A program made the position numbers and the translations under genes. This document shows, in pieces, positions 33,559-46,451 of a DNA stretch of 64,000 nucleotides. Position 1 is the first letter of the stretch, and the number at the start of each line of letters is the position of its first letter. Under the pieces are notes generated by a model that worked only from the letters and a program-made list of their open reading frames with translations, was not told the origin of the DNA and did not search any database. Origin of the DNA: Ananas comosus (lineage: Eukaryota > Streptophyta > Magnoliopsida > Poales > Bromeliaceae). The stretch is taken from assembly GCF_001540865.1 (NCBI RefSeq), contig NW_017893356.1, positions 39,419-103,418 of the forward strand. Direction: 5' to 3'.

Positions 33559-36213
33559 TGTAATATACCGAAAATTCGGAAAATAAATATCGAACTTTAG
33601 TCAAATTGACCAAAGTGCGAGGATGGTACACTTCGGAAAGTCCGAAGGTGTTAAAATGATCAAAAGTGAGTTACGGAAGGTTTTCGAGAGCTAAAGAATC
33701 AAATTCTGCAAAACTGCAGATTTTGAGCTCTCGGGGACCGGTCCCTGGTGGGTGAGACCGGTCCCCGAACGCCCATGAATTGAGACAGCCGAAAAATCGG
33801 CTAAGTCCTGAGAAAGTAGCTCTCGGGAACCGGTCCCTGTCCGAGAGACCGGTCCCCGAGAGACCGGTCCCACAAGGAGAGACCGGTTGCACTGCGCGCA
33901 GCAGCTTTGGCTGCGCTGGGACGACGTTCGGGAACCGGTCCCTAAAGGAGAGACCGGTCCCTGCCTGCGCGAACTGCCCAGTTCGGGCAGTGTATTAAAG
34001 TGAAAGTTGAGGGGTTTAGCTGCAATTTTGCAACCCAATAGGCTATGTATTGGGGTAAATGAGGGATTTCTCTCATTTTCACCCTCTCATTCCCTCTCTT
34101 CTCTCCCTCTCTCTCTAGAAGACAAAGGAGAAGAAGAAGAAAGGAAGAAAAGAAGGAAAGGAAGGAGAAGAAAGTGAAGAAGAAGATCAAAGAGCAAAAG
34201 GAGCTTCATCTTCTTCCTCTCTAGTGCAAGTTAGGGCAAGCTTTGAGGTAAGCTTTGCCCCTTTTGATGATTACTCCCAAACTAGGGTTTGGGTAGACCT
34301 AGAATTGGTTTTTATGGAGTTTTTAGAGTATTTGAAGCTTTCTTTTTGCTTCTTTAGAGATCAAAACCATGGTTGAGCTCAAGGTGAGCTTCAACCCACC
34401 TCTAATGGTGAAATCCAAACTAGGGTTTGGAGTGAGCTAAGAATGGTTCTAATGGACTATTTAGAGTATAATGAAGCTACTCTTGCTTCCCAATGAGATC
34501 AAACCCTAGGTTTGATATGTGTATTGGAGCTAGGGCACCAAATTGGGGCTTTTGCTCGTGAAGGTTTCTAAGCGCAATTGACCTTCTAAAAACCTGATTG
34601 AGGGTATTTCCGACGCGTTGGTGCGTTCGGAATAGCATTACGAAAAGTCTATAGAAGGATATGGGCAAAATGGCCTAAGTTGGCTTCGTTTTGCCGCAGG
34701 TAAAGAACGAAGGAACTAAAAATCCCGAGAAAGATCGTCGGAGCACCTAAAGAGACCTACAAGGTGGGTAGTGCTTCTCAAACTCATTGAACTTCTCTCT
34801 ATGCCTAATGTGTCATTCATTTGAGCATGTGTAATATATTGTTGCATGCATATTAGGGTAAAGTAATGATAAGAATGTGATGATAGCGATTGTGAGTACA
34901 ACTTGCTTATAATGATGGTAGAGAACCAAATAAATGTCAAAACCCTAAGTGTATGCATTAGAAAAAAAGTGAGCACCCAAAGTGAGCAAAAGAACAGAGT
35001 GACACTATGACATAGATCGAGTGGCATTTGAAAATGTAAAGTAAAGAGACACTAGAGTTAGTGTAATGCAAAGAACCAGAGTGATGAAAAGAATGATGAA
35101 AATGACAATGTGTAGAGTAAAGTAAAGTGGGGCAATAAGAACAAGTATTGTAACGAACAAGAATGCTAGAGTTAGCAAGAGTAAAGAAATGTAAAGAATG
35201 TAATTGCATGAGTTTGCAACATAAAGTGATGTAAAGAACACTAGAGCTAGTGTAAAGTCAAGATTGAACTTATAAATCCTTTGAGTTAAGGATATGATCA
35301 TACTTGCTATGAGTTCCGTGCTCGAGGGCGGTCGCTCCCCCTCGGGCGATGCGCTCCGGAGTTATGCATCACGGGTTGGAGTAAACCCGAAGGACGGTCC
35401 TAGCTGGTGAGTTCCTGCGATGATGGACTTAATGTGAAGCAAGTTAATGTGGCGATACCCCCGGGTTAGCCTTGAGATTAAAGAACGAAGAAGAAAGAGC
35501 AAAGAATAAAGAACAAAGTACAAAGTAAAGTCAAAGAATGAATGAGTTTGCATAATCCGCATTTATTTAATGTTGAGCATACTTCTTGCTTATTGTTCAG
35601 GCATATTAGCATCACGTTATAGATTGGTTACTATGCAGCTTATTCTTTCTATTATGCCTGAGTTAGTCCTAGTGGAAAAGTCGGTGATGTTGAGGCCGAA
35701 CCCACTGGGAACTTTGTTGTAGTTCTCACCCCACTATTTCCACAGAGCCGGGACCGAGCGAGCCGGCGAGCGACCGAGGTAAAGGTATCGCGCCTTAGTC
35801 AGAGGCCACCAAAGTTGAGTTTCATTTTGTAGTAAAGTACCCTATGATCATCTTTTGTATATGATGATGAATGATGTAAAGAAAAGAGTGTAATGTATAT
35901 TTTGAGGTAAATGTGATGTAAGAAAGAAATGATGTAATGAAATGCAAAGAATCCTAAATGTAAGAAATGGATGCAATGTATGTGATCTAAAATGAATCAT
36001 ATTACTTGTGTAGGTGTTTAGTTTCCTTTCTTTCACTAATGGCCATTGCTTACCCTCGTGTAAGCCGTTTGTGTATGTTTCCGCTAGTGCAATTCTTGTT
36101 TGAATTTTGTACATGTGATGAGCCTTGGGCGGATAGGGGAAACTCTGTCCGTTCGGCGTCTGTTTGACGTGCTCGGGTCGAGCCAAATTGGCATCGATTC
36201 CCGGGGCGTGACA
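33559..36213 (+). mobile_element. Y 5' LTR
   Basis: A 2,655-bp LTR, TGTAATATACCG ... GGGGCGTGACA, followed after 7 nt by a primer site. U3 holds GGGACCGGTCCC palindromes (33,742-33,962). Then come GGGTGAAAGTTGAGG-like sequence, a CT-rich leader (34,084-34,120), and the conserved motif and hairpin at 35,701-35,729. It was inserted in X's LTR; 5' TSD TAGTG at 33,554-33,558. The matching 3' TSD was not found. Confidence 0.85.
35701..35729 (+). promoter_or_regulatory. Conserved LTR motif and hairpin (Y)
   Basis: CCCACTGGGAACT, then arms GAACT and AGTTC around a 7-nt loop, ending TCTCA. About 484 nt before the LTR end. The reversed solo copy has it at 57,102-57,129. Confidence 0.65.
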
Positions 36214-36220
36214 GATAGGT

Positions 36221-36233
36221 TGGTATCAGAGCC
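36221..36233 (+). other. Primer-binding site of Y
   Basis: TGGTATCAGAGCC, complementary to initiator Met tRNA, 7 nt after the LTR end. Confidence 0.85.
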
Positions 36234-36538
36234 AATAGTGAAAGAAGAGGAATGGACCTAGAGACCTTAGGATTGGAAGGCCTTAAGGATCTAGGAAACG
36301 TGAGTGACGTGGGATCAAAGTTAGCGAAAGCATGTGATTGGGTTAAGTTGGAACGTCTCTAATGTGATTAGAGGCTAAGTTTAATTTTCGTTTATCCTCT
36401 ACTTCTAGTGTTGTGTCGGGCGGCCGACGACATGACGCTTGAGGCAAGGATGAATGTGCATGTTGCTTTCGCCTAATTGTATATGGTCAAGTAATGTTGG
36501 TCAAGTGACTAATGTGAGTTGCTTCTTTTCAGGAAGCA

Positions 36539-37994
36539 ATGGCACCTCGACGTCGATCACAAGCAAGGTCGATGCCGGAGGAAGCGAATGCGGTGCTCGA
36601 GCAATCCGGAGCAAGTGGCGACGGAGAGCTTAGGGAACAAATGGCCGCGCTTATTGGCGTAGTGCGGCAGCAAGCAGAGTCTGTTCAACGCCAAGGGGAG
36701 CAGATTCAGCGGCTCTAGGAGGCCATGGAGCGCCAGCGGGCGGCGGCGGCCCAGGCGGGTGTCGAGCATGTCCCGCCACCTGTGGTAGTGCCGAGTGTTG
36801 TCGAGGGAGCGGCGGCGGCGGCAGCTGTTCCAGTTACAGTGGTACCGGCCGGCTCGGGAACTTCGAATCCCGATAGTGCGGCGGTAGAAGCGGAGCTGGA
36901 GCGCACGTTGGCGGCGCTTATACAATTCAAGAAGTTCGATCCACCTACCTTTGAAGGCGGTTTGGTGGAGCCAGCGGTCGTGGAGTCATGGATCGACTCA
37001 ATGGAGACGCTCTTCGAGGACTTGAATACCTCGGAGAAGGATAAAGTGTACCTTGCCACACACTGTCTTGAGAAAGCGGCAAAGGTGTGGTGGAAGCGAG
37101 TTAAGACAAGGTGATCGATCGGTGGGAGAGTACGAGCAAGAATTCTCTCACATCATCGATTGCGTTCCCGACGTTGTTCATGATGATCGGGACCGGGCGG
37201 ATTGGTTCTTGCGAGGACTTCAACCCCGGATTTATGAGAAGGTGCAAATCTTGAAGTTATCGACCTTTGCGGAGGTCTTTGATCGAGCCTTGTGGGCGGA
37301 GCATGGTAGCGCCCATGTACGTGAGGAACGGGAAGCTATTGCCGAGTCGAAGGACAAAGGCAAGAAGAGAACGGCGGGTGGTGCCGGGGGCCGGCCAAAT
37401 ACTAAGAAACCCCCTCGGTATCCCCGACAGCAAACGAGGAATTGGAGACCACCTCGATGTGTTATTTGTGGTGGTGAACACAAGGTGTCGACTTGCCCCC
37501 AGCGAGACGGCAAATGTTTCAAGTGCGGCCAACCGGGACATCTTATCCGGGAGTGCCCGTCGTGGACGTCGTCTGCGCCGACGACGGCATCAGCACCGTC
37601 TACCCCGAGACAGCTTGCGAGGTTGCCACCAGCGATGTCGGCTGGGCGCGCGTCATCACCGCGTCAGCCGGAGGGATCGAGATCGCCTAGCGGCCGAGTC
37701 TTTGCAGCTCAGGTGGAGGAGCAGCAACCTGCAGCACCCGACGACGTCGTGGCAGGTATAATTGTGATTAAAGGCACTAGAGCTAGAACAGTGTTTGATA
37801 CAGGCGCATCTCATTCATTCATTAGCACTTCATTTGCTAAGACTCATGGCATAGAGATGGTGTACAATGAGGATTACTGGTGGGTGAACGCTCCAGAGCA
37901 TTCATTCAGTGTCCATAACGAGTGTTTGGCGTGTCCAGTGCAAATAGGCGATTGGATTATGCCGATTGATCTGCTAGTGCTAGATCAGATGTAG
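36539..37994 (+). pseudogene. Y gag-protease (disabled)
   Basis: ATG at 36,539 (MAPRRRSQARS). TAG at codon 60 (36,716-36,718), where W has a Gln codon. A deletion of about 115 bp near 37,100, judged against W, removes part of the gag core and shifts frame. It then continues LRQGDRSVGEYEQEF, zinc knuckles CVICGGEHKVSTC and CFKCGQPGHLIREC, and retropepsin FDTGASHSF. A TAG at 37,992-37,994 after VLDQM separates it from GFDVILG and pol. The active-site Asp is intact, unlike in W. Confidence 0.9.
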
Positions 37995-39430
37995 GGATTC
38001 GATGTTATCTTGGGAACCAACTGGCTCTCCAAGTACTATGCGGTGATAGATTGTGAAAGCAAGGTGATCACTTTTCGTGAGCCTAATCAAGAAGAGTTAG
38101 TCTATCAAGCGTGCAAGAGTAGGCGCTTTGCGGCGACCATATCGTCAGTAAGGGCGAAGAGAATGATCAAGGGTGGATGTAAGGCCTATTTGGCAACCAT
38201 GGTTGATGGCCGTAGGGAGCACCCAGACCTTGGAAGTATCCGGGTTGCGTGTGAGTTTCCGGATGTGTTTCCGGCGGAATTACCGGGACGGCCACCGGAC
38301 CGGGAAGTTGAATTTGTCATTGACCTGATTCCCGGGGCGGAACCAGTTTCGAAGGCTCCGTACAGAATGGCACCGGTAGAGCTAAAAGAGCTAAAAGGCC
38401 AACTACAGGACTTGCTCGATAAGGGCTTCGTGAGGCCGAGTGTGTCACCATGGGGAGCTCCGGTGCTATTTGTGAAGAAAAAGGATGACACACTTCGACT
38501 CTGCGTGGATTATCGCGAGTTGAACAAGGTAACGATAAAGAACAAGTACCCGTTGCCAAGGATTGACGATCTATTCGATCAGTTGCAAGGGTCCAAGGTG
38601 TATTCGAAGATTGATCTCCAATCGGGGTATCATCAACTAAAGATAAGGCCGAAGGATGTGCACAAAACGGCATACCGTACGCGGTATGGCCATTATGAGT
38701 TCACGGTAATGCCGTTTGGGCTTACTAATGCCCCGGCAGCATTCATGGACTTGATGAACCGAGTCTTTAGGTCGTTGTTGGATCGATGCGTCGTGGTGTT
38801 CATAGACGACGTATTGGTCTATTCGAAAAGTGAAGAGGAGCACGAAGAGCATCTGAGAGCTGTGTTGCAAATACTCAGACAAGAGAAGCTCTATGCAAAG
38901 TTAAAGAAGTGTGACTTTTGGCTAAAGGAGGTCACATTCTTAGGTCATGTGGTATCGGGCGATGGAGTTTCGGTAGACCCGAAGAAAGTAGAGGCGATCA
39001 AGGATTGGCCTCGCCCAACGAATGTAGCCGAGATCCGCAGTTTTCTTGGACTGGCGGGCTACTATCGGCGGTTCGTGGAGGGGTTCGCCAAGATAACCAC
39101 TCCACTGACGCGCCTCATGCATAAAGGAGTAAAGTACGTGTGGAGCGACGATTGCGATCGAAGCTTCGAGGAGTTAAAGAGCAGGTTGACGTCGACCCCG
39201 GTGCTTGCCTTGCCAACCCCGGGAGAGACCTTTGTAGTGTACAGTGATGCCTCATATGTTGGTCTCGGGTGTGTATTAATGCAGAACGGGCGGGTCATTG
39301 CTTATGCATCGCGCCAGTTAAAGAGTTATGAGAAAAACTACCCGATTCACGACCTTGAGTTAGCCGCGGTGATTTTCGCGCTAAAGCTTTGGAGGCATTA
39401 CTTGTATGGTGAACATTGTGAGGTATACAC
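37995..39430 (+). pseudogene. Y pol, readable part: RT and RNase H
   Basis: An open frame of about 480 codons continues [22 protein letters not shown] motifs: [52 protein letters not shown], and the catalytic FIDDVLVYS. RNase H has [20 protein letters not shown] and [11 protein letters not shown]. The frame is intact to about 39,430, after which indels begin abruptly. It would be among the better preserved RT genes here but lacks a usable gag. Confidence 0.9.
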
Positions 39431-40435
39431 GATCACAAAAGTCTATAGTACTTGTTTCACTCCAGAAGAGTTGGAATTATGCGACAACGGGCGGTGGTGG
39501 AATTGTTGAAGGACTATGATGTCACTATTATACCACCCCGGAAAAGCCAATGTCGTGGCCGGATGCTCTAAGTAGAAAATCGGGGAATCTTAGCGCAGGC
39601 GATTAGGCCCTCAAGACTATTACAAAGGAAAATGAAAGAATTGGGTTGGAAGTAGGGTTGGCCGGGCGAGTGCGGGTACACTTGCGATTAGTGGGTGCAA
39701 CCGCCTATTCGAGAGAATCAAAGAGTTACAGTTCGGATCTTATCTCCAAGAGATGTTCGAGGGTGATGTGAGGACGGTAAGAGTCCGAAGATTTTGGCGG
39801 TGGAGTTGATGCGACTTCGATTTCGAAATATTGATTGCGTGCAAGATGAAGAGTTACGGAAGTCGATTATGCAAGAAGCGCATTCATCTTTTAGTGTAAC
39901 CCCGATGGCACTAATGTACAAGGAAGTTGAAAGAGCATATTGGTTGGCGGTGTATAAAAGAGAGTTTGGGGAGTTTCGTGGCGCAATGTTTAACGTGCAA
40001 CAAGTGAGCTGTAGCGCGATTTCGGCAGGGAAAGTAAAGTTTTGCATACCGTTGGGGAATGGGAAGAAATAGCATGTGGACTTTGTTACTGGTGTTTGCT
40101 CGATCAAGGCGGGACTGGACGATATGGTGTGATTAGTGATCGATTGACAGTCGGAACACTTGTTGCCTGATAATCTACGTGTCGGAGACAAGTAGGCAAA
40201 ATTATTCGAACGAGGTTGTTTGAGACTTATGGCCCTGGTCAGTATCGATTGGTGGTCAGATGCGACCCCGGTTCATCCATTTGGAAGAGTTATGCAAGAC
40301 GCTGTAGGCACACGGTCGATTAGTACAGCGTTTTATCTCAAAGTGAATGGACATCGGAACGGACGGATAGAATCTTGAGGATTTACTTCGAGTCGTGTGT
40401 GCTAGATTTAATAGGAGGAGGATGATGATTCTTCA
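39431..40435 (+). pseudogene. Y RNase H end and integrase, indel-ridden
   Basis: Nucleotide similarity to 50,870-51,900 is clear in patches: GTTGAAGGACTATGATGTCA, GCCAATGTCGTGGCC, TGCAAGAAGCGCA, TGGACATCGGAACGGACGG. It covers the RNase H end, the integrase zinc finger and part of the core. It stops after an integrase-core block and runs straight into an RT block of another element. The integrase C-terminus, chromodomain and 3' LTR of Y are absent. Confidence 0.7.
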
Positions 40436-41005
40436 CTATGGCGATGAGCGTAGGAAAATGATTAAGGGTGGATGTAGGCCTATTTTGGATACTTCATGGT
40501 GATCAGAAGAAACCCCGAATTGGAATATAGAGTTAGGTAATCAACCAAGTATTTCGACTAGTGTTTCGAGCGAGTTACGGGATTGCCACCCGGACCGGGA
40601 GTCAGTTCGTAATGATTTGTTTCCCGGCAGCGCGCAATTTCGGCTTGTATGAATGAGGTGAAGTAAAGGAGCTAAAGGCCAGTTACAAGATTTGCTCTGA
40701 TAAAAGGCTTTGTGAGGCCCGAGGTGATCACGTGGGAGAGTCAGGTGTATTGTAAGAAGAAAGATGGCCACTTTGACTTGCGTTGATACTATCGGCGAGG
40801 TTTAAACAAGTGACGGTCAAGATAAGTACCATTGGAGATAGGATTGACCGTTTGACTGTTACAAGGGGCGGGTATACTCGAAGTAGACTTTGGTTTGGAA
40901 TAGTCAACAGTTGAAGAATATCGGGCTATAAGGTGTGCATAATAACAGTGTATGTATGCAGGTACGGCCATATGAGTTTCGGTAATGGTTTGGGTAACGA
41001 ATGGC
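40436..41005 (+). pseudogene. X reverse transcriptase, N-terminal part, indel-ridden
   Basis: Begins near AAAATGATTAAGGGTGGATG, matching the Y pol region from 38,162. It covers CCACCCGGACCGGGA, GGCTTTGTGAGGCC and GATGGCCACTTTGACTTGCG blocks up to the MPFGLTNA region. It is interrupted at 41,006 by reversed LTR B. The RT resumes at 50,150 with ATGCCCCGGCAGC. TSD ATGGC here against ATGCC at 50,150-50,154. Confidence 0.75.
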
Positions 41006-43505
41006 TGTGCAGCCCGGGGGAGAGGCTCTGGTAGCGGTGCCCAGACGCTTGTTAACTATATAGGCGTTCTAGTAAGAAAGCGGAGTAAAAGCAAAGAGAC
41101 GGAACAATAGAGAAGAGATATAACTAGAACTAATTGATATCAGAGCTATATTATAGTTCTTATAGTACACCAAGGGTAGGGTCAGTTAGACAGTTAAAGA
41201 AGTATAGAAGTAAAATATCTGTCTCAATGTACAAAAATTGAGTGGTCTTCTAGATAAATGGGTAAACGCTAACTGCTGAAAATAAAACATAATCGAGAGG
41301 TGGACAATAGCAACTCGTCCGAATGGAAGCTTTAGTCGATCAACTCCTTCCCGCTGATCCTGGCCTCACTGGTGGGAAGGCTCTGAAAAACATGAGAATT
41401 AATGAGGCATGAGAACTATAATTTATAGTTCCGTGGGCATTTGATCAGGTTCACCCATAGGGCCAAGAAAAGGGTAGTATATAAGCTAATATAAGAGTAT
41501 ATGCACAAACAATACGAAGATTAATTGAGAGAGTTAACGTCTATATCTCAATCGTAAACATGATGTCATGGTGATGGTAATCTACTGCTATCAAGATATA
41601 TGTCAATGCATAAGAGTAAGCCAAACAAGCAACGGTTTACTACAAATGCAACATGAAACGGAGTGTGTATTATGTACCAATGCCTTATCATGAGGCATTG
41701 TCAAAGTAAGTCCAAGTATACCCTATTGTAGGTGATTGTTTCATTACAAGACCGTTGTCGATTTCATTTTCAAGTAATGGACCTTACCCAAGTAGTCCGC
41801 TTTGTGCGCCCTAAGTGACCTGTGGTGCAAACATCCCTACTCTTGGAATGTGTCGATGTCCATCGACCCGTGTAGGTTTCTACCTACGACGGCGAGCATC
41901 AAAGTCGCGGTAGGCTAACTCTGAGCTGCCGGCTTGTAGGGATGGAACCCTCCATAGCTTGGGCGAATTGAGCCAAATGAAAAAAGCGAGTCAAAAGTTC
42001 AAGTACATCTATGTTCGTACTATAGGATATAGTTAATAGCATCAATTATTGTTTAAGTCAAATGTGAAGTTTTCAATATTCTCTTAGGTCTGTGCCCTTT
42101 ATGACACTTAGAATTTGATGTTAACATGTTGTCAAACCCTCAATGGCTTCATCCACACCATCAACCCCGTTATCTCTAGATTCCACATGTCTGGCTAATG
42201 CGCTTGATGACTATTAGCTCTTAGTTCAATTACTACTTATGGCAATTTTGATACTTTCATGACACAAGTGAAATTAGGTTTAAATGCATGAAATCGAACT
42301 ATTTACACTTGATAGTAGCATGATCCAAGTCTATAAGAATGCGAATAAATATAGATCAAGCACTCTCTAGTAATATGAGGTCCAAGAATTTTCTTCATAC
42401 ATACATATGGCATTTTAAAGATTCTAAAATCACATATAATACATTTAGTATGATATGCATGCTTTTCATTTTTACGGAACTATAAAACCATTATGGAGTA
42501 ATTTCTCATATTGTAGGCTCAGGTGCAACCCACCGAACCGTGCGGTTAGGGTTCGTTTCGTCGAAAAATTTGTCCGGTGCTCGAAAATACTAAAGTAATG
42601 AGCGAAGTATACACGGGCATTACGTTAATGATAATATCAATTTATACTAGGAAGCAAAATGGCCCAATTACTTCAAGAGTAGAAATTTCTTTCCCAAAGC
42701 TCCAAAAGAGAGTAGAACCATTCAATCCAAGCCTAGGAGGTTCTATAACTAATCAATATAGAACTCAAAAGCCTAGATCAAAAAGCCCCAAATCAACCGT
42801 AAATTATTTCTGGGTGTGATCTGCCCCAAATTACAAAATAAGAATCTGAGGAGGGAAACATGATACTAACTTTGGGAAGTTCAATCCAAGCAAAATGCCT
42901 GTTAGGGTTTGAGTTTGGTCGCACCACTAAAGTTACAAGGCAAGTCAAGCGCCTTGTAAAGTGGAAAGAGAGAAGGAGTGGTTGAGCTCAGTCCTCAGCT
43001 AGTCATTTCTCTTTTTTCGTCTCCTTTGTCTTCTCTTGGCGGAGAATGTGGGGAGAGGGTGGAATGATGAGAATGAAGAGGGAAGAGGAGGAAATGGTAA
43101 TAAGCCATCTATGTAAAAAATTGGATGAGGCCCCTCAAATTCAATATTGTAAAGCCCGGACTGGGGGTCAGTTTTCGCCAAGGGACGGCTTCCAGCAGGG
43201 ACCGGTTCTCTGCGAACCCGAAAAACGGTTCGGGAAATCGGTCTCTCCCTGCGCGCGACCGGTTCTAGGCGAAGAGCCGTTCGGGGGACGTCTCGCCGCT
43301 AGGGACCGTTGTCAAGTAGCTGACGCATTATGATCTTAGGAAACGGTCTCTCCTTAGGGACGGTCACGAGAGTAAAACGTCTAGACTGTCAAAGTCAGAT
43401 TTTCAAGCTATTTAGGTCGGAAAATATTCACAACCTCCCAAGTGTGGAAAAGCTCGAATATCAAAACTAAACTTCGCAATTTGCAAAGGTCCAGTTGTGT
43501 TTACA
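41006..43505 (-). mobile_element. B 3' LTR (indel-dense)
   Basis: The left end TGTGCAGCCCGGGGG corresponds to TGTCACGCCCCGGGA of the other LTR; the right end is GTTTACA at 43,505. It aligns with 48,543-50,149 throughout. It also holds about 1 kb (about 42,131-43,115) that the 5' LTR lacks, including sequence before the CT-rich leader. Degraded GACCGGTT-type palindromes lie at 43,195-43,365. Confidence 0.75.
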
Positions 43506-46451
43506 ATTTCACCCTCTAAAAGAGTTTCGTCCGCGAAACTCGAGACGAAGTACTCAAGCCTCATCTGAAAAGATGGTGGTAGGTCTCTCAGCGCCGCTTC
43601 AGTCAAGTGGCTCGGCGCTGTCGTGGTTGCTCCAAAAAACACTTTCACGTAAGGATTTCCCGGGTTGAATCTTTTCACCTTCGGGAGCCAAATCTCAAGG
43701 GTTGTTTCAGCTCATAATTCCCCGCCTCATAGGTTGTAGTCATCAACACATGAGACGGGTCGGTGGATGTACTTCAGAAGGACGATTACATGTAATACAT
43801 TGTGTACACCTATAGGTTCGGGGTAGAGCCAAGTCGATCTTACCGGGCCTACTACTGCTCAAACTCAAACGGGTCCTATGCATCGGGGGGCTCAACTTGC
43901 GGATTCCAAATCGATCTAATTCCTTTGGTCCGCGAGATTTTGACATTATGGTCTTTCAATCTTGAACTCAAGTTCGTCGACGCCGGTCAAGAATAATTAT
44001 GCTACTCCTGCGTAACGCGCTCTCCTTGAGAATCGACTTGTCTCTGTTGCATGAGCAATCGGGCCTAAGGTCCAAGCTATCACATTCATCATGAAGTGCG
44101 TGATTACACTTCGTCATAGAGTGGGCTGAACGGGCCCATTTTGATGACTGTTGATAATGTTGTTAATAAGCAACTCTGCCATCCGGGTAGTGTAGCGGAC
44201 CATCCTCCTGGGAAGTCCGATCACGGCAAGGTGAAGATGTCCTGCCGAGAGTTGGTATAGTACGCTTGGACTGTCGTCATCTGGGGGTGGTAAAAGCATA
44301 ATGAAGTCAAACCGTACCCAGAGCGTTGTAGCTTCTCAAAAGTGGGATACAAACTGGGAGGTCTCGCATCTGATACTATAGAAGTAAGTACCCAAGTGCA
44401 ATCGCACAATCTCGTCCAATTACCTGTGCGGTTACTCATCAGTCACAAATTAGTGTGGATAGAGTATAATGCAGCGATTTCGTTCAATCTTATAATCACC
44501 AAATAGGCGTGCCGGCTATGGGAGCAAAAGGCGTCCATCAGAAGTCCATGGTGATTTCTCATTACATCTGGAATCGGTTTAGGCTCTGCCAATTTTCCGC
44601 AGGAACCGAGTGCGAATTCACTTGTTTTGGCAAGTGAAATTAGCAAAAATCTGCAACATCCTTTGCATCCGGGCCACATAAAGGAGTTTCAATCCTTAGG
44701 TACATCTTTTGGGGTGCCTCGGATATGCTACGGCGCTCGGTGGTGTTCTGAAGGGATGTTTCTTTAATGTCAAGTCGACGGTACACAAAGTCGTCCCGGA
44801 ACGCATCAATGATACCCGTCTAAAGTGAAGTACCCCGCGTGAAACCATCGAAACATCTTAGCTCGTTCTTTTTGCAACTCCGAGTCGGAGCTTGCTTTTT
44901 TTTTAATTTTTCCAACAGTGTAGTGCACACCAAAGTCATCCAGTCTCAAAGCTGTTCAGGCCACCACTACACTCCAAGTTCATCTGCTCGATTCACGGGT
45001 TGAGTAACACAAGCTCGCCTACGTTTTTCCGTTCGTTTCCTCTAGCGCTATTCCAACACGTTAGCTTGCGGGTGGTAAGAATAGTCAAGTATATCCTGAG
45101 TGATCAACACTGCCTGCCTCAAGTTCAACTCTCTTCTGATGAACATAGTATACTTTAAGCTTTTGATCTGTATATACTGAAATCGCTCGCCTAAGATGAG
45201 TGGCCGCAATAGCTTCAAGAAAGATACGGCCGCAAACTCCAAAGTCGTGAGTTAGGATAGTTCTTTCATAATCCTTCAATTGTCGCGAGATGCATACGCG
45301 ATCACTTCTCTACATACACAGGCCCAATCATTAGGAGATCACGTTAAATCACATACCCTGTCCACAGTCGGCAAGGATAAGGATTGGGGCGGTCTCAATC
45401 TTGCTTATTTGGAAGCTCTTTCGCAACGATTTCATTCAAATGAACTTAGTTATTTTGTGAGCCTTGAGGGGAGTAGTAACTTTTGCAAATCTCTCAAAAA
45501 CGTGTAGTAGCCCGGGCAAAAATGAAGCTTGTATCTCCCCGTCAGCGTCGGCCTTCGGCCATCTTGATAGTTCAATTTTCTCGGTCCACTGGCTATGGTG
45601 ATCTGAATCAATGGACCCCAAAAAGCCACTTTAAGCAAAATTCACATTTTAAACTTGGCGTAGAGTTCTTTTCCGAATGCAATTGAATTTACAGAGTCTC
45701 AAGTGTTCCTGTGGGTGTGATCGTGTCATCGGAATACATAAGATGTGTCCGATAACGCACAACGAAATTGTTAATAAGGCTTGAAAACGGTTCTCAGATC
45801 CATAAAGCTGCCGAGGGATTAGTGAAGCCCAAACGGCTAAGGTGAACTCATATGTCCAGCGTGTTTAAAGCCGTCTCGACCGATCCTCAGGTCTGATTGC
45901 TACATGGTGAGTTCCGAATTGCAAGGTTCAATCTTGAATATTACAAATGATCTGGAGTGATTCGACATAGTATCATCAATCTCGCGTACGGTAATGGATA
46001 CTTGTTCTTAATCGTGACTTTAATAAAGTTCAAGCGTGTCCACACACAAACGAGTGATAATATTTTCTTGAACAATTAGGACGTGTCCCAAGGTGACAAC
46101 GTCGGGTCGCACAAAACCCTGTCCAAGATCCGTGCAACTGTGCCTTAGCTCTTCAACTTTGTGGTGCAATTCTATAGGGCGCCTGGGAATTGGGTAGATC
46201 CGGGACGAGATTCTACCACAAACTCATCTCCTAGGCAGGGAGGGATGCTGGGAAGTCGCTGGAAAAATCTAATCTCCCGCATTACGGGAATATCCTCGAT
46301 CCTAGGTGGCGTCTGAATCGCCGCACACGACAGTAGCAGTAGGGCTACGCAGTTATCTAATCAACTTGGCTAGCTCGAGAGGAGACTAATCGTCTGCAAA
46401 CGCGAAGATCTGGGCATCTGCGCGGTACAACTCGCCTGCCCGGTTCTAACG
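43506..46451 (-). pseudogene. B pol (RT, RNase H, integrase, chromodomain), indel-dense
   Basis: Minus-sense fragments are recognisable: an RNase H stretch at about 45,048-45,279 (KDYERTILTHD, YTDQKLK), RT blocks at 45,700-46,150, and a chromodomain-like NPYVKVF near 43,650. A polypurine tract (minus AGAGGGTGAAAT) precedes the 3' LTR. The frame fails in the same way on every scale, so real mutations cannot be told from sequence error. Confidence 0.65.

Larger units (their letters stand above)
39430..46450. other. Indel-dense block, probable unpolished long-read gap fill
   Basis: Compared with homologous copies (50,870-52,000 for pol, 48,543-50,149 for the LTR), this block has single-base insertions and deletions every few tens of bases. 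Two clean open frames (Y pol on the left, B gag on the right) fail exactly at its borders. ORFs inside it are fragments. Confidence 0.75.

Noticed and set aside
36221..36233. tRNA-like sequence TGGTATCAGAGCC
   Set aside because: It is the retrotransposon primer-binding site 7 nt after the LTR end; the rest of a tRNA is absent.
43046..45686. Many ORFs of 60-95 aa as small genes
   Set aside because: Fragments of B pol and LTR in the indel-dense block.
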